A stretch of DNA of 64,000 nucleotides from Gracilimonas sp. (GTDB lineage: Bacteria; Bacteroidota; Rhodothermia; Balneolales; Balneolaceae), in the NCBI RefSeq assembly GCF_014762685.1, contig NZ_JABURM010000005.1, positions 1,922,001-1,986,000 of the forward strand. The letters are read 5' to 3'. This document shows, in pieces, positions 16,914 through 24,733 of this stretch. The translations under genes were made by a program, and so were the position numbers. How positions within the stretch are numbered: position 1 is the first letter of the stretch; every line of letters begins with the position of its first letter. The notes under the pieces are model-generated. The model had not been told where the DNA came from. It saw nothing but the letters and a program-made list of their open reading frames with translations, and searched no databases.

Positions 16914-17555
16914 CTAAGGGGGTGGGGTGTTATAAAGTTCTTCTTTCTGGGCTTTCAGTTCTTCGATCTGCTCGTTGAGTGCTTCAATCTGTTGGTTTAT
17001 CCTTCTTTCCATGGATCGTATTCTGTTAAAATCCTTTCCCTCCATAAGTCCCCAAAACATTATAGAGGCTACATTTAAAACGGAAAGCACACCTTCAGCA
17101 TCCATGGTTAATTGCCGAGCGCCTTCAAAATCTCCAATTACCGGGATTTTATTTTCTTTCAGAAAGATATTCTTCAGATTGTGATCGCCTTTCAAGATTC
17201 CCTGCCCCCATAAGTATGCAAACCCTTCACAAATTTGTTGATGACATTGATATTTTTCCTCGATAGTCCACTTATCCAAGTCAGCCTCTCTCATGTCTCC
17301 ACATTCGCAATATTCAGTTATCAGGTAAGGTGTTTCATGTTCCAAGTCATAATCCAGGAGCTTTACTATATTGGGATGATCTAATCCTTTAAGGGTGTGT
17401 ACTTCATTAAAGAATTGTCTCTCTTTCCAATCCGGCCAATCCGGGCTGCTTTTCTGGAATTTTATGAACCCCACTATATCAGGATCCTCTATATTTTGGA
17501 CTATCGTATAAGGCCGCCCTTCGACATGCCTCCATCTCCCATACTTCTGTACCAT
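16914..17555 (-). CDS. divergent protein-kinase-like protein with C-terminal coiled coil
   Basis: 213 residues. Kinase-fold landmarks: beta3 Lys32 (FIKFQK), alphaC Glu51 (FFNEVHTLKGLDHPNIVKLL), hinge YLITEYCECGD, catalytic loop GILKGDHNLKNIFL with Asp124 and Asn129 at the canonical D+5, and GDFEGA with Asp142 in place of DFG. HRD is replaced by KGD and the Lys at D+2 is missing. The activation segment is minimal and the C-lobe ends after an alphaF-like FWGLMEG, followed by a coiled coil (residues 178-207). It lies 15 bp after a paralogous gene. The 3' end is in a C-rich tract, and a -1 shift there would add about 24 codons, ending at 16,843. Confidence 0.7.
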   Translation of the reverse strand: MVQKYGRWRHVEGRPYTIVQNIEDPDIVGFIKFQKSSPDWPDWKERQFFNEVHTLKGLDHPNIVKLLDYDLEHETPYLITEYCECGDMREADLDKWTIEEKYQCHQQICEGFAYLWGQGILKGDHNLKNIFLKENKIPVIGDFEGARQLTMDAEGVLSVLNVASIMFWGLMEGKDFNRIRSMERRINQQIEALNEQIEELKAQKEELYNTPPP

Positions 17556-17570
17556 CGGTCTGTGTGTTGG

Positions 17571-18110
17571 TTAAATGTTCTTAGTTAAAAGTTCTTCTTT
17601 TTGGCGGCGCCTTCCATTGCTCCGAAAAACAGAATTTTCAAATAAAGATATTTTCTTCTCTACGAGACTTAATCCTTGTCTCATGTCATCAATGGATTCC
17701 ATTATCATTGGGCATTCAAAATCTACCAATCGAACCTCTAGTTTTTGGTTTGACAAAAATTGAACGTCGATAGGACAGATTCCTTTACTCAAACAGTGTG
17801 TTATACCTTCACAAATATTTAATATTGCATCGGTTATTTCTGAAACATTAAAATTGTGAGGTCGGTAAAGATGCATTTGTAGACTATCTTCGAAAAACTC
17901 TGTCACCAAATAAGGCTCTTCTGCTTCTAAATCGTAATCTAAGAGTGTTACAATGTTAGCATGATCGTGAACTAATTTTAATGCCAGAACCTCCTTAGCA
18001 ATATTTCGTCCTATTTTTATAACCCCTTTCTGATCATCGGATGAGGCTAAATAGCACCTGTCCTCTTTCAGGGTTTCTTCAACTTTCCATTTTCCATACT
18101 GTTCTTTCAT
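17571..18110 (-). CDS. kinase-like (probable pseudokinase) paralogue
   Basis: 179 residues, clearly related to the downstream gene: both begin YGKW/YGRW, and HANIVTLLDYDLEAEEPYLV here matches HPNIVKLLDYDLEHETPYLI there. Lys32, an alphaC Glu (Glu40) and VDFE (Asp130) are kept. The catalytic loop is GICPIDVQFLS: HRD becomes PID and the metal-binding Asn is Ser, so catalysis is doubtful. The C-lobe is truncated and ends in a basic tail (RSNGRRRQKEELL). It is the upstream partner in a tandem pair, which suggests regulator and enzyme, or two subunits. Confidence 0.65.
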   Translation of the reverse strand: MKEQYGKWKVEETLKEDRCYLASSDDQKGVIKIGRNIAKEVLALKLVHDHANIVTLLDYDLEAEEPYLVTEFFEDSLQMHLYRPHNFNVSEITDAILNICEGITHCLSKGICPIDVQFLSNQKLEVRLVDFECPMIMESIDDMRQGLSLVEKKISLFENSVFRSNGRRRQKEELLTKNI

Positions 18111-18325
18111 GTCTTCTCTTTAATAATTAAGGTTTACTACAAACATCGCCCATTGTTGTTTTGAGCGATATCTAAGTCTGATGATCTTTAGGTTTAATAT
18201 TTAGATTCCATTATTTATTAACAGGTTTTTCTCCTTGTCCATTAAATACATTTGTTTTTCGCTCGACTTTACATAATAAAGAATTATAGGTCACTGAAAT
18301 GTGGCCTCATTACCTTTAAAATGAG

Positions 18326-18505
18326 TTAGTCCCGGCCGTTATCCGGAATGAAAAACAGCACCCTTTCATCTCCGGGATCCCTCTCAATAACAGGGCAATT
18401 CCCAGGCTGGTAGATGATCACCTGATTAAAGCCTCGCTTTCTGTTTCTTAACTCCTGCTCAGCTTTCGCTTTCAGTGCCAAGTACTGTAAGGGGGTGTTC
18501 TCCAT
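18326..18505 (-). CDS. small hypothetical protein (59 aa) overlapping the DUF2280 gene
   Basis: Frame from ATG 18,505 to TAA 18,326: MENTPLQYLALKAKAEQEL followed by a basic segment, then a beta-rich part with QVIIYQPG and VLFFIPDNGRD at the end. It overlaps the 3' end of the DUF2280 gene by 47 bp in another frame, which is common in phage operons. The hydrophobic/charged pattern and balanced composition look like a real small protein. No family recognised. A gap of 215 bp without recognisable content separates it from the kinase-like pair. Confidence 0.5.
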   Translation of the reverse strand: MENTPLQYLALKAKAEQELRNRKRGFNQVIIYQPGNCPVIERDPGDERVLFFIPDNGRD

Positions 18506-18956
18506 CTGAAATCCTCTTTAGTTGGTTGTCTGTGAGTTCGGCCATGTTTATTGATTTAATAAGCCCACTCACATCATGTTCACGCTTATTAGTAAATGCG
18601 CCGCCAACTTCTTTGGCAGCTTGTTCCAGGCATTCATTGATGCCCTTGTAATTTTTTATTCGCTCAAAGTTATCCAGATTCTCTTGCAGCTTTTTAAGCC
18701 TGTATACTTTCTGGGAAATAGGAATATCTGTTATTTCCTCAAGGAACCGGCGCCGGGTTTCATCGAATAGATCCTTCCATTTTTGAGCTAACTGATCAGA
18801 GCCCTGAAGAGATTTGGGGTTATAGTAGGTAAGCTGGGATAGACTCACCTCAACCCCAAATCTTTCTTGAACCACCTCTTGTACTTTTACAGGGGGTTCA
18901 TAGCAGGCTAAGCTCATTACGATAAATGATTTATGCTTCTCGTTTAGTGTTGCCAT
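18459..18956 (-). CDS. DUF2280-like phage protein (small-terminase-associated)
   Basis: 165 residues. The N-terminal half (KHKSFIVMSLACYEPPVKVQ then EVVQERFGVEVSLSQLTYYNP) matches the DUF2280 pattern: a short HTH-like unit whose members sit where phages encode the small terminase subunit or an HTH-containing packaging factor. The C-terminal half is helical (VYRLKKLQENLDNFERIKNY). On a satellite, a small-terminase-like factor could redirect helper DNA packaging to satellite DNA. No large terminase gene is present in the element. Confidence 0.65.
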   Translation of the reverse strand: MATLNEKHKSFIVMSLACYEPPVKVQEVVQERFGVEVSLSQLTYYNPKSLQGSDQLAQKWKDLFDETRRRFLEEITDIPISQKVYRLKKLQENLDNFERIKNYKGINECLEQAAKEVGGAFTNKREHDVSGLIKSINMAELTDNQLKRISDGEHPLTVLGTESES

Positions 18957-18989
18957 TATTCTGGGTTTTGCTCAAGATAATTCAAGATT

Positions 18990-19727
18990 TTAGGCTTCCT
19001 GAAGTTGTTCGCGCTCTTTAGCTACCCGCTCAACCTCGGCTTCTCTTTCAGCAATATTATGAGCACGTATAGCCAGGTCAACAAGGTCAGCCGGTGTCTT
19101 TGCATCAATTCCATGCCCGGACCCTGATAGTGTCACTTCCCGGTAGTGATGAGGTGATAAAAATATCTCTGTCCTCGCCGCATCTGTTGATCCCGCCTTT
19201 TCATCTATCCTTTGCAGTAATTCGCGCCGGGCCTCTTCATGTTCCGGAGTATCATCCCGGAGTGAAACTGTTCGGAAACTTGGCTCAATCTTAGTAATGG
19301 TCTGTATAAACTTCTCTGCTGCCTTCTTCCACTCAACACGCTTCTTTGAAATACTCACCAGCTTATCAAACAGCTCACTATCCAACTCCTTGAGCATCAT
19401 TAGAAATTCATCCTTGGCCTCCTCTGCCCTGCGAGCCAATGCGACGCATTCTCCTTCATATGAAGACATGGCTTCTTCCTTTTGAGCGGTCTCAAGCTCA
19501 ATTTGCAGAGCATCCAGTTTTTCGCGCTTCTCCTCAATCACTTCTTTGATGATTTCCCTGGAAGAGGTGAGTTTCTGGATCTTTTCCTGGCCTTCATCGG
19601 AGATCAAAGCTTTGTGGTTCTTCTTTATCTCAAAAAGCTCTTGCTCCAATTTGCTGTTTCGCTCTTCCAGTTCTGAAATTTCCTTTTCAGTCCGGGTAAT
19701 ATTCTTTGCTATCTGTTCTGAGTTCAT
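18990..19727 (-). CDS. coiled-coil phage-type hypothetical protein
   Basis: 245 residues. Residues 1-110 are a long heptad coiled coil (EKEISELEERNSKLEQELFE and similar). A globular part follows (TEIFLSPHHYREVTLSGSGH), then a second short helix rich in Glu at the C-terminus. No signal peptide. It lies between the tape-measure-like gene and the DUF2280 gene, and its ATG overlaps the stop of a 55-residue gene by 4 bp, so it belongs to the same operon. It could be a scaffold or tail chaperone, but nothing decides this. Confidence 0.6.
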   Translation of the reverse strand: MNSEQIAKNITRTEKEISELEERNSKLEQELFEIKKNHKALISDEGQEKIQKLTSSREIIKEVIEEKREKLDALQIELETAQKEEAMSSYEGECVALARRAEEAKDEFLMMLKELDSELFDKLVSISKKRVEWKKAAEKFIQTITKIEPSFRTVSLRDDTPEHEEARRELLQRIDEKAGSTDAARTEIFLSPHHYREVTLSGSGHGIDAKTPADLVDLAIRAHNIAEREAEVERVAKEREQLQEA

Positions 19728-19891
19728 GATTCTTTTGGTTTTGATTGGTTATGATTTCGTTCAATAAGTTCTTGAACCTTGGCTTTGGCTTCAGGCGTGG
19801 TTTCATCCTCCTCATGATGGTCCACATCCCGGGCCTCGGCTTCTTCTAATATTCGCTTTCGTAGTTGTGCGTTTTTTTCTTCTGCAGTCAT
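19724..19891 (-). CDS. small charged protein (55 aa)
   Basis: ATG 19,891 to TGA 19,724. Sequence starts MTAEEKNAQLRKRILEEAEA, has an acidic middle (HHEEDETTPE) and a Lys-rich end. It lies between the tape-measure-like gene (ends 19,910) and the coiled-coil gene, with an ATGA overlap with the latter, which strongly suggests it is translated. Short charged genes just beside a tape-measure gene are often tail-assembly chaperones, but the position here is downstream rather than upstream. Confidence 0.55.
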   Translation of the reverse strand: MTAEEKNAQLRKRILEEAEARDVDHHEEDETTPEAKAKVQELIERNHNQSKPKES

Positions 19892-19909
19892 GGTTAGTTT
19901 GTTTTTGGA

Positions 19910-22900
19910 TTAAAAAGCCTTCCCCCTGAGTTCTCTTCTAAGTTCATTTCCTATTCTGCGCGTGAGTTCGTCGATGGCCTCATCGGAAACACTTGCACCC
20001 GGACTTTCCACCTGCACACCTATGTTAAAGCTTTGATGCGGCCTGTCATCTCCACCGGCAAGGCGGGTTATGCTCACGTTTCCAGATCCGGACGAGCTGC
20101 CTTCAGGGTATACCAGGGACATCATTTCGTCCCAGTTTTCAACACGCACTGGAAGAGGGAGTTCTATGTTTAATCCTCCAATGCCGTTAGAGCCCACGCT
20201 TCCAAGGTTCATCCGGTCACCTCCCGCCATTTCTACCATCCTCCACACAGCCTCACCGATCCATTCGAGTAGTACAATCACCTCATTGGCCTGAACGTCT
20301 GTGATAGTCCGGTTGAACTGAACTGAGCGGGAAAACCCCTGCTCGGCGCCGGATTCGGTTGATGGGTCATGACTTGAAATGGTTTCCAGCCAGGATGTGA
20401 AATCGTCGTAGCTCCATCCGCTTGGAATCAGATCCTCCCAATTTTCCCATATCATCTGGATGATTGCCTCACGCTCGGCCTGAGTGGTTTCCGGGTCGTT
20501 AAGTTCCTGCATCCATTCGGCTAGTGTTTTACCGCCTACGCTCTGAGAGAGGTCAAGTCCTGCCGCCTCAACCTGCTGAATAAAAAGATCGAACGCCTCT
20601 TGGGTGCTTTTGGCCCCGAATTTGATGGCATCCTCATACACTTGCTGGGCGCCCTCTATAGATTCGCCGTACTGCCGGAACGAGTCTTCAATAAGGCTCC
20701 AAGCTTCACCAAGTCCTTCTTGCATCAGCTGGGCTACGGCCTGACTATGCGACATACCCTGATCACGGTAGTTTTGGTACATATCCTCAAACTGTCCAAA
20801 TACTTCAGGGAACAACTCTGCAAGTTCTGCAAGGTTCGTGAGGAAAGTTTCTTCACCAGCGTACCCAAAAGGCTCTCCGCCCCTGTCTTTATCCCCAGTA
20901 AAAAACCCTTCAAAAAGAGTCTCACCACGTTCAATTTCCTCTTGTGTCACGTCACCACCGACTACACCCTGATCAAGGTATGCGTTTGTTTGTTTGATGA
21001 CTGCGCGCCGGAGACTGTTTAATGAAACGCGAAGATCCTGCATTTCTTCCATTTGACGGAGACGCTCTTCGTTATCCTGGCTGTTTTGCCCGATGAATCC
21101 CGATAGCATAGTTACAACCCCGGCAGCAACACCAATGGCACCAATAGCCCCGGAAAGGCCGGTTCCTCCTAACCCCATAAAACCCGATCCATCCAGCTTA
21201 TTGATGGCTTCAAGGTTTCTAAGTAGATCAATCGAGCCACGAAGCACATTCTTTAGGTTTTCGTCAACGTCCCCGAAGGCATCTGCGAGAGAAAGAACGC
21301 TATTTAAGGATTCGGCAATGTCCCCCAAACTGGCTTTAGCTTTGTCGCCTTCTTTTTCGGTTTTCTTGAGGTTCTTGATGAGAGCTTCAAAAACTTTCTG
21401 TTGCTCCGGCCCAAGCTTTGATTTGAACATCTCATACGTGCTCTGAAGCTGTTGCAGATACTTGGCAGTAGCCTTCTCTACTTCCTGGTTGTATTTCTCC
21501 TGGCTGATTTGATTCATAGCCAATTCATTGTCTAAACGCCGGAGAGTTGCTTCATAATTCTCAGCACCATTGATCAAAGCATCGAAATGCGTTTTCATGA
21601 TAGAACCGGCGCCGATATCTAGGTTTTGCCCCAGCTGCTTCCAGGCTCTCTCGATCTTATTAAACCCAAAGGCCACTTCTCCAAATTTCCGGGCTTGCTC
21701 TTCAGCCTCTTCATTCTGTGCTTGCATGGCTGTAGTACTTTGATTTTGGAGCTCAACCAGTGATTTATTCACATTGTTAAGCTGCTCCTGCTTTCCAACA
21801 GCCATAGACATGGAGGTGATGGCATCGGCCAGAGTGTTACTCATATTTGAAAGCGCCTCAGCCTCTTCATGAAATCCCATCTCTTCCGCTTTAAGGGCTT
21901 GTTCGGATACCGCTCGAAGCTGCTCCTGCATTTCGCTAATCCTTTCGTTGTACTCGTCAATTTTAGCAGGATCAAAGGACTCATTAACAGTTTTAAAATC
22001 TTCCTGAAACGATTTCGTAACCTTATTGAACGTATCCATAAAGCCACCATCTTCTCCAAAGAAATCATTGAGAGGATTAGCAAACATCGTTCCTTTCAGG
22101 GCGCTCATGGTATCGTTTATGCGATCACTCATGCCCTTTTCGTCAATACCAACAGCTATCTCAAGCTCATCCAGCTCTTTTTTGAGTTCCTTTCGGAGTT
22201 CAATGGCTTCATTTATAGCCTGCTGCTTCTTAAGCCGGGCGACGAGCTCCTGATTCCCACCCTGAGCCTCCAGGTTCCGGATCAGGTTCTCCATGCCTGA
22301 GCTCATGGATCGATCAATGGTGCTCACTAAGTCTTCTGCAATTCCTAGCGCGTTCTCAAGCCATGTGATGAGCTGTGGCCCGAAACTTTGATTGAGCTTT
22401 GAAGAGAGAGTATCGAGGAGCGTTTGAATGTTCGCCATAGATTGGCGGGTCCTGTTCGCTGAACTTGTGGCCGTTCGCTCTAGGTCCCCAACTGCAACCC
22501 CCGCTTTCTTTGTAATCAACTCAAGGGTAGCTGTGGCTTTCTCCTGTTGGGTTAAAGCATCAGCCGCATCCTTCCCGGTATTTGCTAATGCGCGCTCCTG
22601 GACTTCGGTCTCACGAATTACAATACCAAGGCTTTTCAGTGCTTCACGCTCCCCAGTTAGAGCTGTGGTAATCGCATTGTGAGTACGCTCTATCGGTACA
22701 TCGTTAAAAGATTGGAGGTCACCGGCAAGCTTCACGATATCGAAACCGAAATCAGCAGCCTCACTGCCTGTGAAATTCATTCCTTGAGCAATAGCGGTAG
22801 TTGTTGCTATCATTTCTTGTGCTTCCGTTCTACTGAGCCCCATCAGACGAGCATTCTCCTTTATGAACTCGTTAGCCTTACCAATGGAGGGTCCAAGTAC

Positions 22901-23197
22901 CGTTTCAAACTTAGAGGCGGTCTCCTCGATTTCCTGGGATCGAATCAATGCTTTCCTGAGCGTATAGAACGCAGTAGTTGCGATACTTGCAATCCAAAGC
23001 TTTGCAGCGGTACCAATTCGTTTAAACCCGCCTTCCATTTCATTAGTGGTTCTTTTGGCATCTTGCCTCATTTCCCTGGAAGAACGGCCCCAAGCTTGCT
23101 CTGTATTCCGGGCGGTTCGTTCGGCTGTGTCTTCAACTTTGTGGAGATCCTGCCGGTACTCTCGGCTATCAATGGTTATTTTTTCTCTAATTGCCAT
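19910..23197 (-). CDS. phage tail tape-measure-like protein
   Basis: 1095 residues. The N-terminal part is typical of tape-measure proteins: ITIDSREYRQDLHKVEDTAE, then IGTAAKLWIASIATTAF, and the conserved SKFETVLGPSIGKANEFI / MGLSRTEAQEMIATT region, followed by DLERTATSSANRTRQSMANI. Long helical stretches and a Gly/Ala-rich hydrophobic segment at about residues 670-705 (SGAIGAIGVAAGVVTML) follow. In siphoviruses and myoviruses this protein sets tail length and is ejected into the host. The element has no tail tube, baseplate or capsid gene, so it is an isolated structural gene. It starts 18 bp after the HTH replication-like gene. Confidence 0.85.
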   Translation of the reverse strand: MAIREKITIDSREYRQDLHKVEDTAERTARNTEQAWGRSSREMRQDAKRTTNEMEGGFKRIGTAAKLWIASIATTAFYTLRKALIRSQEIEETASKFETVLGPSIGKANEFIKENARLMGLSRTEAQEMIATTTAIAQGMNFTGSEAADFGFDIVKLAGDLQSFNDVPIERTHNAITTALTGEREALKSLGIVIRETEVQERALANTGKDAADALTQQEKATATLELITKKAGVAVGDLERTATSSANRTRQSMANIQTLLDTLSSKLNQSFGPQLITWLENALGIAEDLVSTIDRSMSSGMENLIRNLEAQGGNQELVARLKKQQAINEAIELRKELKKELDELEIAVGIDEKGMSDRINDTMSALKGTMFANPLNDFFGEDGGFMDTFNKVTKSFQEDFKTVNESFDPAKIDEYNERISEMQEQLRAVSEQALKAEEMGFHEEAEALSNMSNTLADAITSMSMAVGKQEQLNNVNKSLVELQNQSTTAMQAQNEEAEEQARKFGEVAFGFNKIERAWKQLGQNLDIGAGSIMKTHFDALINGAENYEATLRRLDNELAMNQISQEKYNQEVEKATAKYLQQLQSTYEMFKSKLGPEQQKVFEALIKNLKKTEKEGDKAKASLGDIAESLNSVLSLADAFGDVDENLKNVLRGSIDLLRNLEAINKLDGSGFMGLGGTGLSGAIGAIGVAAGVVTMLSGFIGQNSQDNEERLRQMEEMQDLRVSLNSLRRAVIKQTNAYLDQGVVGGDVTQEEIERGETLFEGFFTGDKDRGGEPFGYAGEETFLTNLAELAELFPEVFGQFEDMYQNYRDQGMSHSQAVAQLMQEGLGEAWSLIEDSFRQYGESIEGAQQVYEDAIKFGAKSTQEAFDLFIQQVEAAGLDLSQSVGGKTLAEWMQELNDPETTQAEREAIIQMIWENWEDLIPSGWSYDDFTSWLETISSHDPSTESGAEQGFSRSVQFNRTITDVQANEVIVLLEWIGEAVWRMVEMAGGDRMNLGSVGSNGIGGLNIELPLPVRVENWDEMMSLVYPEGSSSGSGNVSITRLAGGDDRPHQSFNIGVQVESPGASVSDEAIDELTRRIGNELRRELRGKAF

Positions 23198-23215
23198 TCG
23201 TTCAAATTTTTGTGG

Positions 23216-24133
23216 TTAAAAAGGTCTTTCTTCTTCAAACTTGGTTGCATGCCCGTTATACCTGGACTCTTGTAGTGTAAATTCAAAAGCGGTCTTAGGG
23301 GGTTCATAATCGTCTCGTTCCAAATACTCTTTAAAAGCATAATACTGATCACCCTTTGTCATGGGTTTATTCTTTTTCTCCTTATAGGCAGCCATTAGCT
23401 GCTGGTGGAATTTTTTCACATGCTTTTCAAATTTCTCTGGATCACTAATTGATTTCCGGAAGAATTGACAAGGCTCCAAATCCCAGGTAAAGAGCGCTGT
23501 TAGCAATTGCTCCAAATGTTCAGCCGGATATCCCTCATCGATTAAGTTCTGAAAGTGAATGGCCGCTTTATCGTCTGGCTTAGTTGGGATCTGAGGATTG
23601 GCTTCTGAAAAACATTCCCAAAAAAATGTAACAAGAGAGAGGGCCTCTTCACTCACATTTGATACCGTTGATTCTGGAGAGCTCTCTACTGGTGAGGTAT
23701 TTGAAGAGTTAACTGAAGAGATAGTGTTAACCTCTTTAACCACCTTACCCTCGTCAGGTTTACCACCTTTGTTATCAGGTTTACCGCCTTCATCATGAGG
23801 TTTACCACCTTTACCGCCTACGTGGTTAATCTCCTTAACCACCTTTTCAGGGATCGATGCCGTGTATTCGTGGCGCTTCCATCCCTGGCCAGAGAAGCCA
23901 TGAACTGACTTTTCGATCCACCCATCCTCTTCAGCCTGGTTCAGATACTTGATCACTGAAGGCTTGGAAAGTGAAGTGCATTCAGATAGCTTTTTGATAG
24001 ACGGAAAGCAGCTCCCCCCCGCCGAATCCATAAAACAGGAAAGTGTTAAGAGCACATGTCGATAAGTAGGGTTTGCAGGGGCATAGTGAATAATGTATGC
24101 TCTCCAGTCCCAGACTTTAGGAGCCGTTTTCAT
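23216..24133 (-). CDS. HTH replication-initiator-like protein
   Basis: 305 residues. Residues 20-80 form a winged HTH of the HTH_36 type (LLTLSCFMDSAGGSCFPSIK, then SLSKPSVIKYLNQAEEDGWI), found in phage and plasmid replication initiators. A linker with three GGKPxxx units follows (about residues 105-130), encoded by three 21-bp DNA repeats. The C-terminal domain (residues 165-290) is helical, like the DnaB/DnaC-loader interaction regions of such proteins. The gene overlaps its upstream neighbour by 17 bp. Function as initiator is inferred. Confidence 0.65.
   Translation of the reverse strand: MKTAPKVWDWRAYIIHYAPANPTYRHVLLTLSCFMDSAGGSCFPSIKKLSECTSLSKPSVIKYLNQAEEDGWIEKSVHGFSGQGWKRHEYTASIPEKVVKEINHVGGKGGKPHDEGGKPDNKGGKPDEGKVVKEVNTISSVNSSNTSPVESSPESTVSNVSEEALSLVTFFWECFSEANPQIPTKPDDKAAIHFQNLIDEGYPAEHLEQLLTALFTWDLEPCQFFRKSISDPEKFEKHVKKFHQQLMAAYKEKKNKPMTKGDQYYAFKEYLERDDYEPPKTAFEFTLQESRYNGHATKFEEERPF
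23756..23818. repeat. three 21-bp iterons inside the replication-like gene
   Basis: Units 23,756-23,776, 23,777-23,797 and 23,798-23,818, each starting AGGTTTACC(A/G)CCTT and head to tail. TTAACCACCTT flanks them at 23,736-23,746 and 23,835-23,845. Iterons inside an initiator gene are a known layout for phage origins (lambda O). Candidate replication origin. Confidence 0.55.
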
Positions 24134-24365
24134 TTAACCTCCTTTGCGTGCTTTTTGCCGTCTGAGAAAGCTTTAAAAGCCCCTCTTTATCAGTCCCGAT
24201 TTGCAGGATAATCCAGTCATCATGGTTGCCCCGGATATGCCGAAGAAAGTTCGTTTTTAAAGCATCGTATAACTTATTAACCGAGTAGGTGTTACGCTTC
24301 GCTGAGTACTCCAGAGCATAAACTGAGTCCTGATCTTCAATTATCTTTTTTGGATCGAAAGTCAT
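24117..24365 (-). CDS. hypothetical protein (82 aa)
   Basis: Start taken as ATG 24,365, which overlaps the preceding stop as ATGA. An in-frame GTG at 24,374 is also possible. Small soluble protein (FDPKKIIEDQDSVYALEYSA, then NKLYDALKTNFLRHI). It may be a helical DNA-associated factor. It overlaps the replication-like gene by 17 bp, so the three genes 24,640-23,216 are translationally coupled. No family recognised. Confidence 0.6.
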   Translation of the reverse strand: MTFDPKKIIEDQDSVYALEYSAKRNTYSVNKLYDALKTNFLRHIRGNHDDWIILQIGTDKEGLLKLSQTAKSTQRRLNENGS

Positions 24366-24640
24366 ACTCTGCACCCCCGATTTGGGAATAGTGATGATTG
24401 AGTTTGTGGAGGGAAATCTTCTTCTCGGGCTGAGTAGTATTTCGCTTTATGGCCGGTCACAGAGCAGTTGTCTTCTTTGACTACTGTAACCTTGCCCTGG
24501 TCTTCGAGCTTACTTAGGTAGCGAGTACAATTACATCTCAGAACGCCTGTCCGGACGGATAACATCATGCTGGTGGCCGGTTCTTGCTTGAGTTCATCGA
24601 GTACTTTCTGGATTTGGATTCTTTTCTTGGAGTTTTTCAT
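24362..24640 (-). CDS. winged-helix DNA-binding-like protein
   Basis: 92 residues from ATG 24,640. An in-frame TTG at 24,676 would give 104. The pattern RIQIQKVLDELKQEPATSMM, then VLRCNCTRYLSKLEDQGKVT, then VVKEDNCSVTGHKAKYYS reads as a winged helix: three helices and a beta wing. Likely a transcriptional or replication regulator of the element. It overlaps the next gene by 4 bp and follows the AlpA-like gene after 93 bp. Confidence 0.55.
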   Translation of the reverse strand: MKNSKKRIQIQKVLDELKQEPATSMMLSVRTGVLRCNCTRYLSKLEDQGKVTVVKEDNCSVTGHKAKYYSAREEDFPPQTQSSLFPNRGCRV

Positions 24641-24733
24641 CGCCTTGAGATTTTCTTTTAGAAGTGCAATTCTCAAGAGGAACTGTTAGATTACAGTCGC
24701 CTTGAGCTCGCCGGATGTCGCCGGCGGGTTTTT

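Noticed and set aside
20600-21022. 140-codon plus-strand frame inside the tape-measure gene
   Set aside because: It is antisense to the tape-measure-like gene, has no ribosome site or family pattern, and its residues follow from the other strand's codons.
22679-23275. 198-codon plus-strand frame across the tape-measure start
   Set aside because: Antisense to two real genes and rich in Cys, Phe and Ser, as expected of a shadow frame.
23756-23818. CRISPR-like array
   Set aside because: Three 21-bp units are contiguous with no spacers and lie in a coding frame; they are iterons or protein repeats.
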